Shown: positions 24,632-32,911 of the stretch, one piece after another | Layout of the letters: each line of letters begins with the position of its first letter | Position numbering within the stretch: position 1 is the stretch's first letter | Origin: an uncultured Muribaculaceae bacterium | Lineage (GTDB): Bacteria > Bacteroidota > Bacteroidia > Bacteroidales > Muribaculaceae | Direction: 5' to 3' | DNA length: 33,116 nt | Assembly (NCBI GenBank): GCA_910584525.1 | Contig: CAJUAT010000008.1 | Span: forward strand, 30,319 to 63,434 | Notes under the pieces: generated by a model | What the model saw: only the letters and a program-made list of their open reading frames with translations | The model's database searches: none | What the model was told of the DNA's origin: nothing | Program-made: the position numbers and the translations under genes

Positions 24632-25732
24632 ATGACGAATTACGACAGGGAACCGGAGATAAGGGTTCGGATACATACGGCCGGGGCACCGTTGCTGAGT
24701 CCCCGGGGTATGTACGAGATAACGTCGCGAGGCCGTATGGTTGTCTACCGGCCACTGGAGCAGGGAGCCATGATGGCTCTGGAGAACCAGGCCATAGGGG
24801 TGGGATTCCACTGGTCGCGGCAGATCGGCACCCTTCTCGAAGGCTCTTTCGAAGTGGACCGCGACAACAAGACTCTTTACAACCTTCTGCCTCTGGAACG
24901 CTATCTGATGTGCGTCAACGGGAGCGAGATGAATCCGTCGGCGCCCATGGAGTTTCTGAAGGCTCATGCAGTGATAGCGCGTAGCTGGGCACTCGCCGGC
25001 ATGGGACGCCGACATGACGACTGCGACGTATGCAGCGACGACTGCTGCCAACGTTATCAGGGAGTGCCCGCGACCGCCGACAACAATGCGGCACGCGCCG
25101 TGGCCGATACCCGAGGCCTCGTCATTGTGGATGCGCATGGAGAAATAGCCGACACACGCTATTCCAAATCATGCGGCGGCCATACAGAACTCTTCTCCAC
25201 ATGCTGGGAAGATACCGATTATGAATATCTACCCGCGCAGCGAGACCCATGGTGTTCGTGCGCCGACATGCCGGAGGATTACAAGGAGGAGTTCGCGCGG
25301 CAGGTATTCAAGGATTATGACCGGTCCACGGCAATGCTCGACAGCTGGACAGCTGCTATCGACGCCGGCGAAATCAGGGAACGCGTGGCAAAGATATACC
25401 ATAAGGATATAGGGGATGTCAGTAGCCTCAGGGCTCTGCGGCGGGGGCCGTCGGGCCGCATATCGCTGTTGCGTGTGACGGGCGACCGGGGCAGCATCGA
25501 CGTGGGCAAAGAGCTGGCCGTAAGACGTCTCCTCGGCAAGCCATGCCTCTTCAGCTCGGCATTCGAGATCAGCCGGAAGGGAAACATTTTTCACTTTGCG
25601 GGACGCGGCTGGGGCCATGGTGTGGGTCTATGTCAGACAGGCGCCGCACGTATGGCCTTGAACGGCAAATCTTTCACCGACATTCTCGACTTTTATTACC
25701 CAAACACCAAATTGCTGAAAATTTATGAATAA
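24632..25732 (+). CDS. SpoIID/LytB domain protein without a signal peptide
   Basis: A 366-residue protein of the SpoIID/LytB family, whose best known member SpoIID is a lytic transglycosylase acting on peptidoglycan glycan strands stripped of peptides. Motifs seen: LLPLERYLMCVNGSEMNP with the Glu of the active-site region, FLKAHAVIARSWAL, the Cys-rich CDVCSDDCCQRYQGV, SCGGHTELFSTCWE, and GRGWGHGVGLCQTGAARMA near the end. The start at 24632 gives MTNYDREPEIRVRIH, which has no signal peptide; extending to the in-frame start at 24557 does not supply one. Family members normally act outside the membrane. It overlaps the AmpG-family gene by 8 bases. Confidence 0.9.
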   Translation: MTNYDREPEIRVRIHTAGAPLLSPRGMYEITSRGRMVVYRPLEQGAMMALENQAIGVGFHWSRQIGTLLEGSFEVDRDNKTLYNLLPLERYLMCVNGSEMNPSAPMEFLKAHAVIARSWALAGMGRRHDDCDVCSDDCCQRYQGVPATADNNAARAVADTRGLVIVDAHGEIADTRYSKSCGGHTELFSTCWEDTDYEYLPAQRDPWCSCADMPEDYKEEFARQVFKDYDRSTAMLDSWTAAIDAGEIRERVAKIYHKDIGDVSSLRALRRGPSGRISLLRVTGDRGSIDVGKELAVRRLLGKPCLFSSAFEISRKGNIFHFAGRGWGHGVGLCQTGAARMALNGKSFTDILDFYYPNTKLLKIYE

Positions 25733-27107
25733 ATCGCCCTGGTCATGGATACCGACGCTGTATGTGGCAGAAGGCCTACCCTACTTCGCGGTAAATACGC
25801 TGACCGTACTTATGTACACCAACATGGGAGTAGACCTGAAGAGCATGGCCTTCTATACCGGCTGGCTCTGTCTGCCGTGGGTGATAAAGCCATTCTGGAG
25901 TCCGTTTGTGGATTTGTTCAAGACTAAGCGGTCATGGGTGTTGGGAATGCAGCTGCTGTTGGGCATAAGTATGGCTGCGGTAGGCCTTCTGCTGCCGACC
26001 TCGATATTCTTCGGCACCACACTGATAGCATTCTGGCTTATGGCCTTCTTCTCGGCGACGCACGACATAGCGGCCGACGGCTACTATATGCTGGCACTCA
26101 CATCCCATCAGCAAGCGGCATATGTGGGAGTGCGCTCCACCTTCTACCGCATAGCCTCGGTGATAGGACAGGGAGGACTCGTGATGCTTGCCGGATTCCT
26201 TGAGAAGAGTCTCGGCGACATACCGATGGCGTGGGGTCTGGTGTTCTGCGCGCTGTCGGCATTCTTCCTCGCCATAACCGTCTATCACTATTTCTTCCTG
26301 CCGAAAAGCCGCAAGGACCATCCCACACCGGGCGTGACGGCAGGCACGATAGTGAAGGATTTCGCCATGACTTTCGTGACGTTCTTCCGCAAGCGGCATA
26401 TAGTGACGGCACTGCTGTTCATGCTCTTCTACCGGCTTCCGGAAGCCATGTGCATCAAGCTCACGCAGCCCTTTATGGTGGCTTCTCATGCTGATGGCGG
26501 ACTGGGGCTCTCCACCACACAGGTAGGTTTCGTCAACGGTACCGTAGGAGTTGTGGCCCTGCTGTTGGGCGGCATACTCGGCGGTATCGCCATAGCGCGC
26601 AACGGTCTCAAACGCTGGCTATGGCCCATGGCTCTCTCTCTTACCCTTCCTTGCATCTTCTATTGTTTCCTGGCGATGTTCCAGCCCGACAACTTCGGTC
26701 TTATCTGCGCCGCCGTAGGTATCGAACAGTTCGGCTATGGCTTCGGCTTCACGGCTTTCATGCTTTACCTCATATACTTCAGCCAGGGACCGAGCCAGAC
26801 CTCCCATTATGCCTTCTGCACCGCCTTCATGGCCCTCGGAATGATGGTCCCGGGCATGTACGCCGGCTGGATCCACAACATTCTGTCGGAATATAATCTC
26901 TTCGGCATGGCAGGGCCGCAAGGTTTCGTCAACTTCTTCTGGTGGGTGATGCTATGCTGTCTCGTCACGTTCGCCGTATGCGCCATGATACATATCGACC
27001 CGCATTTCGGAATGAAGAAGAAAGAGAGAGAACCGGAGGAAAGCATCAAATACGACAGTATAATAGAGGAGAGCATCAAATACGACAACATAAAGGAGGG
27101 AGAGTGA
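25725..27107 (+). CDS. AmpG-family MFS transporter (muropeptide permease-like)
   Basis: A 460-residue inner-membrane protein with about twelve hydrophobic segments. LYVAEGLPYFAVNTLTVLMY at the N-terminus and SATHDIAADGYYMLAL in helix 4-5 are marks of the AmpG/acetyl-CoA transporter branch of the MFS. AmpG imports anhydro-muropeptides for cell-wall recycling. The C-terminal tail (about 440-460) is hydrophilic and contains a duplicated ESIKYD unit encoded by a 30-bp tandem repeat. Substrate is inferred from family and from the amidase and SpoIID genes upstream. Confidence 0.87.
   Translation: MNKSPWSWIPTLYVAEGLPYFAVNTLTVLMYTNMGVDLKSMAFYTGWLCLPWVIKPFWSPFVDLFKTKRSWVLGMQLLLGISMAAVGLLLPTSIFFGTTLIAFWLMAFFSATHDIAADGYYMLALTSHQQAAYVGVRSTFYRIASVIGQGGLVMLAGFLEKSLGDIPMAWGLVFCALSAFFLAITVYHYFFLPKSRKDHPTPGVTAGTIVKDFAMTFVTFFRKRHIVTALLFMLFYRLPEAMCIKLTQPFMVASHADGGLGLSTTQVGFVNGTVGVVALLLGGILGGIAIARNGLKRWLWPMALSLTLPCIFYCFLAMFQPDNFGLICAAVGIEQFGYGFGFTAFMLYLIYFSQGPSQTSHYAFCTAFMALGMMVPGMYAGWIHNILSEYNLFGMAGPQGFVNFFWWVMLCCLVTFAVCAMIHIDPHFGMKKKEREPEESIKYDSIIEESIKYDNIKEGE
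27036..27095 (+). repeat. 30-bp tandem duplication at the 3' end of the AmpG-family gene
   Basis: Units 27036-27065 and 27066-27095 both start GAGGAAAGCATCAAATACGA or the same with one G for A; the repeat adds ten residues in frame. It ends just before the purine-rich AAAGGAGGGAGAG that precedes the tamL start. Confidence 0.85.
27092..27104 (+). promoter_or_regulatory. Strong Shine-Dalgarno site of tamL
   Basis: AAAGGAGGGAG lies a few bases before ATG 27109. A good SD is unusual in this window, where most starts have none. Confidence 0.6.
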
Positions 27108-27108
27108 G

Positions 27109-29460
27109 ATGAGACCGGGGAGTTTCGCGGCTACAATGGTCAAGCTGCTGGGCGTCGTGACGATGCTCTGGCTGACGTCGTGCAACACGACAAAATTCGT
27201 GCCCGAAGGCCGGCTACTCCTCGACGACGTCAAGGTAAAGGTCAACGATTCTGTGGCATCCTTCACGGGTAAGGAGCTGATAGGCTATGTGCGCCAGCGC
27301 CCCAACAACAAGTTTCTCAACCTTGCCAAGATGCGACTGGGCATATACAACATGTCGGGACGCGACTCCACTCGCTGGTGGAACAAATGGGTACGTCGCC
27401 TTGGGGAGCCGCCGGTGGTGTTCGATGCCGGGGCGGCCGACAACGACGCGCGGCAGCTGCTGCGTGCCGTCAACAATGCCGGCTACCTCAAGGCCACCGT
27501 GCGTACCGACTCCTTCCCCAATCACGAAAAGCGCCGGACAAAGCTGGTGTATACCGTGGAGCCGGGTCTGCCTCATGTGATCGACAGCATTTCCTACAGC
27601 ATTCCCAACGACACGCTGCGCGAGATTATCATGCGCGACTCGTTGCGTTTCCCCGTCTCGCGTGGCGACCGCCTCGACCGCAACCTCCTCGAGGAGCTTC
27701 GCGACATGGTGACCCGACGGCTGCAGAACAACGGCTACTGGGCCTTCGGCAAAGAATACATCACGTTCAGCGCCGACACCACCGAGGGCTCAAGGCTCGT
27801 CGATCTGACCATGACCGTGCTCGAACCACGTCCCGTGGCCGGACAGACCATTCTCGCCGACCATCACAGACCTTACGTGGTGAGAAACATTTACTGTATC
27901 CCCGACTATGATTCGGGCACAAATCCCGACATACGCGACTATCAGGCGGCCGACACCGTGGAATACAAGGGCGTCACCATCCTCTACGGCAAGAAACGCT
28001 ATCTGCGGCCGTCGGCAATTGCGGAAAACTGTTTCTTCACGCCCGGCAAAATCTACCGGCTGCGCGACCTCAACAACACGTATTCAGCCTTCGGCAGAAT
28101 GTCGATACTCAAGTTCATCAACATACGCACCGTACCGGTAGGCGTAATCGGCAACGATGGATTGATGGACGTATATATACTGCTCACTCCGGGCAAGAGC
28201 CAGTCGTTCTCGCTGGAGCTGGAGGGGACCAACTCGGAGGGCGATTTAGGAGTTGCTCTGGCCTTGGGCTATACCCACCGCAACATCGGCAAAGGCTCCG
28301 AGACGTTCAACATCCGCTTCCGCGGTTCTTACCAGTCGCTCAGCGGCAATCTCGAGGGATTCATCCACAACCGTTTCATGGAGTACGGCATGGATGCCTC
28401 GCTGTCGTTCCCGAAATTCAAGGCCCCCTTCCTGCGCGAGAGTTTCAAACGCCGCGTCAAGGCTACCACTGAGCTGAACCTCTCCATCAACTATCAGGAA
28501 CGCCCCGAATATACGCGCATCATATCGGCGGCCGGCTGGAACTACAAATGGTCGCGGCGCAACAACAGGATTCGCTACGTGTTCACGCCCATCGACATAA
28601 GCTATGTATATCTGCCGGCGAGCACCAACGATTTCATCGACCAGATAGCCCCCGACAATCCCCTGCTGCGGTACAGCTATGAAGACCACTTCATAATGCG
28701 CATGGGATTCCAGTTCTATCAGTCGAACAAACGTCGGGCCATGAACGCGCGTGCGCCGCTGCAGAAAAACGTGACCACTTTCCGCGTGAACACGGAGATT
28801 GCCGGCAATTTCCTTTTTGCCCTCAGCAACATTTTCAGCAAGCGCCATAATTTTCACGAAGAGCCCTACAAATGCTTCGGGATACGCTATTCGCAGTATT
28901 TCCGTGTAGACGGCGACTTCACATGGCTTCACAGTTTCGACAGGCGCAATGCGTTGGCATGCCATGCCGGCGTGGGTGTGGGCGTTCCCTACGGCAATTC
29001 GTCGATATTGCCGTTTGAGAAGCGATTCTACGGCGGTGGCGCCAACGGCGTGCGCGGATGGGCAGTGCGTACTCTCGGCCCCGGCAGATATCCCGCCACC
29101 AACTCCCAGTCGGACTTCATAAACCAATGCGGCGACATCCGGCTGAACCTCAGCGTGGAATATCGCGCCAAACTTTTCTGGGTGGTCGAGGCCGGAGCCT
29201 TCATAGATGCCGGCAACATATGGACGATACGCAACTACCCCACACAGCCCGACGGTCTCTTCCGTTTCCGCTCTTTCTATAAGGAGATAGCCGCGGCCTA
29301 CGGCGTGGGGATACGTCTCGACTTCAATTACTTCCTCATCCGTTTTGACTTAGGCATGAAAGCCTACAATCCGGCCATCAATCAGGAGCCATGGCCACTG
29401 ATACATCCTAAATGGAGCCGCGACCATGCCTTCCACTTCAGCATCGGGTATCCCTTCTGA
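27109..29460 (+). CDS. tamL: TamL, BamA/TamA-family outer-membrane lipoprotein
   Basis: A 783-residue outer-membrane protein with a lipoprotein signal (lipobox LTSC, Cys25), then CNTTKFVPEGRLLLDDVKV, the typical opening of the Bacteroidota lipoprotein variant of TamA. POTRA-like repeats cover about 30-330 (NNAGYLKATVRTDS, RRLQNNGYWAFGKEY). A 16-strand-type barrel follows, with the BamA-family segments RFYGGGANGVRGW (lid-locking loop-like) and a C-terminal strand ending HFSIGYPF with terminal Phe. It works with TamB in moving material between the membranes and in outer-membrane assembly. No tamB follows here. Last gene of the operon. Confidence 0.92.
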   Translation: MRPGSFAATMVKLLGVVTMLWLTSCNTTKFVPEGRLLLDDVKVKVNDSVASFTGKELIGYVRQRPNNKFLNLAKMRLGIYNMSGRDSTRWWNKWVRRLGEPPVVFDAGAADNDARQLLRAVNNAGYLKATVRTDSFPNHEKRRTKLVYTVEPGLPHVIDSISYSIPNDTLREIIMRDSLRFPVSRGDRLDRNLLEELRDMVTRRLQNNGYWAFGKEYITFSADTTEGSRLVDLTMTVLEPRPVAGQTILADHHRPYVVRNIYCIPDYDSGTNPDIRDYQAADTVEYKGVTILYGKKRYLRPSAIAENCFFTPGKIYRLRDLNNTYSAFGRMSILKFINIRTVPVGVIGNDGLMDVYILLTPGKSQSFSLELEGTNSEGDLGVALALGYTHRNIGKGSETFNIRFRGSYQSLSGNLEGFIHNRFMEYGMDASLSFPKFKAPFLRESFKRRVKATTELNLSINYQERPEYTRIISAAGWNYKWSRRNNRIRYVFTPIDISYVYLPASTNDFIDQIAPDNPLLRYSYEDHFIMRMGFQFYQSNKRRAMNARAPLQKNVTTFRVNTEIAGNFLFALSNIFSKRHNFHEEPYKCFGIRYSQYFRVDGDFTWLHSFDRRNALACHAGVGVGVPYGNSSILPFEKRFYGGGANGVRGWAVRTLGPGRYPATNSQSDFINQCGDIRLNLSVEYRAKLFWVVEAGAFIDAGNIWTIRNYPTQPDGLFRFRSFYKEIAAAYGVGIRLDFNYFLIRFDLGMKAYNPAINQEPWPLIHPKWSRDHAFHFSIGYPF

Positions 29461-29480
29461 ACATGCCGGCGACTCCGGCT

Positions 29481-29512
29481 GAAAAGAAGCCCCGGCACTT
29501 TCGCACCGGGGC
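29481..29512. terminator. Hairpin between convergent tamL and C10 peptidase genes
   Basis: Perfect 7-bp GC stem 29489-29495 with 29506-29512, 10-base loop. On the minus strand it is followed by CTTCTTTT, so it best serves the peptidase gene; it may also end the plus-strand operon. Confidence 0.7.
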
Positions 29513-29536
29513 CCGTATTATCTGCGCTGCGCGATG

Positions 29537-31913
29537 TCAGCGTATCATTACCCGGCGCGTCGCCGTGCGTCCTGACGAAAGCGTCTCGCGCAGGATATAC
29601 ATGCCGGGAACCGAGGGCTTTTCGCTGAACCTCACACCCTGCAACGACACGTATTCTCTGCTGACCACCACGTCGTCGACAACTGTGTCAACAGCTGTGG
29701 GACGCCCTACCGTAAATGACTTGCCATAGCCCAACTGTTTGTAACCGCTGCTCGTACGCATAAAAATATATGCCTGGGCCGAGGTGCCTTCGTCGAGCAT
29801 CGACAGGTCGGCTGTATAGCTTAACTGTGCCTTTGTGGTGAGACCGTTCACTGACTGAGATCCGCTGAGATTACCTATCATAATCGGTTCGGAATCTACC
29901 TGATAGATATTCTGACTGTTGTGGAACACGGCCATCACGATGCTGTTGAAGTAATACCCGGCGGTGCATTCCACCTCGCAGTTGATCACTACATTGTCGG
30001 CTGGCTGTCGGGCAGCTATCGAGAGGGAGTTGAGTTTGAGGGTCGGCGTGGGGGCGGCGCTCTGTATGGTTACCGCTATCGGGCCGGCTATGGCATTGTA
30101 ACCGTCGCCATTCTCTTCGCAGAGATATAGCTGGTAATTACCCGTGGGGACGCTTCCGTCGTCGGTATAGAGAGCCGACTCTATCCGTATCGTGGCGTTA
30201 TCGCCGGCAAGCAGGTCGAGAGGATAACCCATGCTCTGCGCCACGATGTTGTCGTTGCCGTCAACGAATATCGCGTACAGGTTGTTGAGATATTCATCCT
30301 TGGTATTGTTGCTCACCTGGGCAGTGGTGGCGAATTTGGTGTCGGCATAGACAGGGCTGTCGAGCGTGAAGCTCTTCACGGTGAGTTCGGCACTGGCACC
30401 GGCAGTCAATGTATATTTCAAGCCGGATTTCACCAGCGTGTAATAAGGATACTTGATGCCGATCACCATCTGTATGTCGTGCCATTTCCCGTCGGAAACT
30501 GTCTTGAAGGCCGGCGTCACGATATAAGTGCCGTCGGGGACAGTGATCGGTATCTTTACCGTATACTGCTTGTAGCCATACCGGGGCTTCAGCTCGCCGA
30601 TAGAATAGCCGGTGGAATATTTTGTTTCGCCGTTGCCAGAAGCGGGTTTAAGCTGCAGACCCAACTGACAGGAACTGCTCTTCAGTGTGTAGCCCGACTG
30701 ATTGGAGGGGAAACCGGAAACGGTGATGTCGGTAATCCCGGCAGTGCCCGACAATGGAGAAAGTTCGAAGGGTTCGTTCATTCCGAACGAGGGCTGCAGG
30801 GGCTTTGGGGTCACGGTGACATTGCCGATAAACTGCTGTGTCTGTGAATAACCGCTGATTGAGCCACCGATACCCTGAGAGCCCGGGTTCAGCGCCGTGA
30901 GCAGGAAATAGCCGTCGCTCGAGCCTCCCCATCCCCAGTTGAAATGGTAGTAGCCATTCTCATACCCGTCGCATACGAAGGCATGACCGCTCAGGGTGTT
31001 GTGTCCGGCATAGAGCAAGGGACCGAACTCTTTCATCTGGTCATATACAAGGTTGTTCCAGTCTTCGAGATGATAGTTGACGCGTGAGAAAGCCCTCGCT
31101 CCTTCGGCAAATCCGAAATTGCGCGACAATGCTTCGGCGGCCTTTGCGGTCACGGCGCCCGATGCGTTCGTGCCGTAACTCATGTCTACCGATACTCCGC
31201 AGGCATACATGAGCGTGGCCACGGCGTCGGCCTGTGCCTGTGAGTAACTGCCGCTGTAGCTGTCGAGCATGTTGTCCCAGTCGAAGGTTGTGGCGCCGTA
31301 ATCGAAGCTCAATGTCTGATTCTGCCATGTATAGCTGTAGGTTCCGGTGCCCTTTACCTGCTTGTTGTAGTAATTGAGCACCTGTGCGAAGGCGGTGGCC
31401 ACGCAGCCGGTATATGTGGCTTTGGAGCCGACCTTCGGGCATTTGTTATTGTATGGCGCATCCTGGTTCCATTTGGGTGTGGATGAGGGGCGCAATGGAA
31501 GCTTTTGCGGTCTGAGCTGTCGGTTTCACGAAAACCTTCCCGCCGACGGAGGCGTTGAGGCTCACATCCTCGGCAAGGCATTGCAGCCAGTAGCTGAGGC
31601 CGTCGGGCATCTGCGAGGCGTCAGAGGGTATCTGTCCCTGGTCGCAGTATCCCAGTACTGGCACCGATGTATCGTCGGCCGACAGTACCATGAAGCCTTT
31701 GTTGTCGGCTTTGTTGAAGATGTAGATAGCCGGGGTTCCCTCATGTCGCACGGTGGCGGCCAGCACAGGAGAGCTGTCGGCCATTCCTTGCACCTTGGCC
31801 GGGGAAGAGAGTCGGCTACGCTGCAAAGCCTCTGCCGGCGTCAACGGAGCCGCATTCATGGCCATGCCGACACTTGCGCCAAGGCCTATCAGTATAAGCG
31901 TAGTTTTTTTCAT
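29537..31913 (-). pseudogene. Secreted C10 (streptopain-type) cysteine peptidase, interrupted by one frameshift
   Basis: The gene reads from ATG 31913 (signal peptide MKKTTLILIGLGASVGMAMNA) through a pro-domain (IYIFNKADNKGFMVLSADD, MPDGLSYWLQ) and then breaks at a CCC run (plus bases 31475-31477). The next frame continues KWNQDAPYNNKCP, and catalytic Cys in YTGCVATAFAQVLNYY and His in SGHAFVCDGY are intact, with HFNWGWGGSSDGYF. Removing one C joins the frames as IHTKWNQDAPYN, exactly as expected for the family, giving 791 residues. Ig-like beta domains follow and the tail YVSLQGVRFSEKP..PGMYI resembles the GH53 sorting tail. Family members cleave host or neighbour proteins outside the cell. 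The downstream frame could start at a TTG (31495), without signal peptide. Sequencing error is possible. Confidence 0.88.
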
Positions 31914-31954
31914 AAGAATCTGTTCAAACTTTTTTATAATATCCGGTCTGATAA

Positions 31955-32389
31955 TTACATTTCTCCCTTCTCTATGGCTGACTGCCATTCCCTCTGTTGC
32001 AGCTCGTCGCTCTCGGTGTAATAGACCATGACGCCTTCAGCTGTATTCACAACATAAATGGCACTTACCTTATTCCCCTTGGCATCCACCGTGTCGATGT
32101 TTCTCTTATGGAACGGGGATGTAAAAACAGACATGTGCCTGCCATATACGCCCTTTGTCACGTCGTCGGGAACGACATCGTTGAGGAAGCTCACACAGTC
32201 GTCAAGGCTGCCCATGCCCGACTTCCCTTTTCGCACTATCTGCTCGAACTTGTCATCGCCATCTTCCTTCACCATCCTGACAATTATATTGTTGTCAGGA
32301 GCCACATCGCCGTAAAACGGGAAGAGGACGGTAGCATCGGCCGTAACCGCCGACATCACTGCACTCAGCAGCAAGACTAATTTTTTCAT
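31955..32389 (-). CDS. Small exported protein of unknown function
   Basis: A 144-residue protein starting with a signal peptide (MKKLVLLLSAVMSAVTADA). The mature part is polar with one Cys (LDDCVSFLND) and contains FPFYGDVAPDNN and AIYVVNTAEGVMVYY. I recognise no family. It lies 41 bases upstream of the C10 peptidase on the same strand, under a common promoter. C10 peptidases in Streptococcus and Bacteroides fragilis are often encoded with a small inhibitor, so a partner role is possible but unproven. Confidence 0.75.
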   Translation of the reverse strand: MKKLVLLLSAVMSAVTADATVLFPFYGDVAPDNNIIVRMVKEDGDDKFEQIVRKGKSGMGSLDDCVSFLNDVVPDDVTKGVYGRHMSVFTSPFHKRNIDTVDAKGNKVSAIYVVNTAEGVMVYYTESDELQQREWQSAIEKGEM

Positions 32390-32413
32390 CGTATTACATT
32401 TTTATTCTTTTCG

Positions 32414-32421
32414 CAAAGGTA
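32414..32421 (-). promoter_or_regulatory. -7 box of the small-protein/C10 peptidase operon
   Basis: On the minus strand TACCTTTG is a canonical TAnnTTTG. No clear TTTG is present 19-21 bp upstream. Transcription would start near 32408, about 20 bases before the ATG. Confidence 0.65.
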
Positions 32422-32450
32422 GCAAAAATAATTTAAATTGCTCCTGTTTT

Positions 32451-32492
32451 TGGAATCACAGACCTGAACCGCATTTTTTGGGGAATCACAGA
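32451..32492 (+). repeat. Local duplication of GGAATCACAGA
   Basis: The 11-mer occurs at 32452-32462 and 32482-32492, 30 bp apart, the second being the start of dispersed-repeat copy B. Confidence 0.7.
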
Positions 32493-32570
32493 AATGAGCC
32501 GGAACAGCACCGAGAGTTCACAGAACATTTTTTAGCCACTAATTTTCAGACATCCACAGAAGCGGCAGGT
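32474..32570 (+). repeat. Dispersed intergenic repeat, copy B
   Basis: About 97 bp matching 6335-6432: T-run, GGGAATCACAGAA, the identical core GCACCGAGAGTTCACAGAAC followed by ATTTTT, and a diverged right third. It again sits between divergent genes and in the same orientation relative to the plus-strand gene to its right. The rest of 32571-32664 shows nothing else I can name. Confidence 0.85.
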
Positions 32571-32664
32571 ACAAGATAATGTTGAATTTTGAATAAGCTG
32601 ACGCATCCCTGATTTCCATGCAGTATCTGCACAGCCAGAGGCTGCCCACAGGACGGAAAAGTTT

Positions 32665-32871
32665 ATGCCCCTCTCCGAAGCGGAGTGCATGCAACGGTTC
32701 GACAAACTCTCCGAGCAGGTCTTTGACACCGAGTCGGCTATGTGGCTCGACTCGGTAAGTAACACATACCATATTGACGACATGCACAAGGCTATAGCCA
32801 AATTCCGGAAATATGTGATATCGATATCGCTGGCGGAGAAGATACGTTCGCTGACCGACTTCAAGAAGTAG
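32665..32871 (+). CDS. Small hypothetical protein
   Basis: 68 residues, MPLSEAECMQRFDKLSEQV to SLTDFKK, polar and probably helical, no signal peptide. The frame is open back to 32599 but offers no earlier ATG, GTG or TTG. No family is recognised. Minus-strand ORFs in the same place (32532-32864) look less protein-like. It precedes another plus-strand gene by 40 bases. Confidence 0.45.
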   Translation: MPLSEAECMQRFDKLSEQVFDTESAMWLDSVSNTYHIDDMHKAIAKFRKYVISISLAEKIRSLTDFKK

Positions 32872-32911
32872 TTCGTATGGCGTGCCGAATCATTTTTAAA
32901 AGACAGGAGCG

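Noticed and set aside
32532..32864. 110-residue minus-strand ORF with a Cys-rich end
   Set aside because: Opposes the small plus-strand ORF, includes part of dispersed-repeat copy B, and shows no known zinc-finger or transposase pattern.
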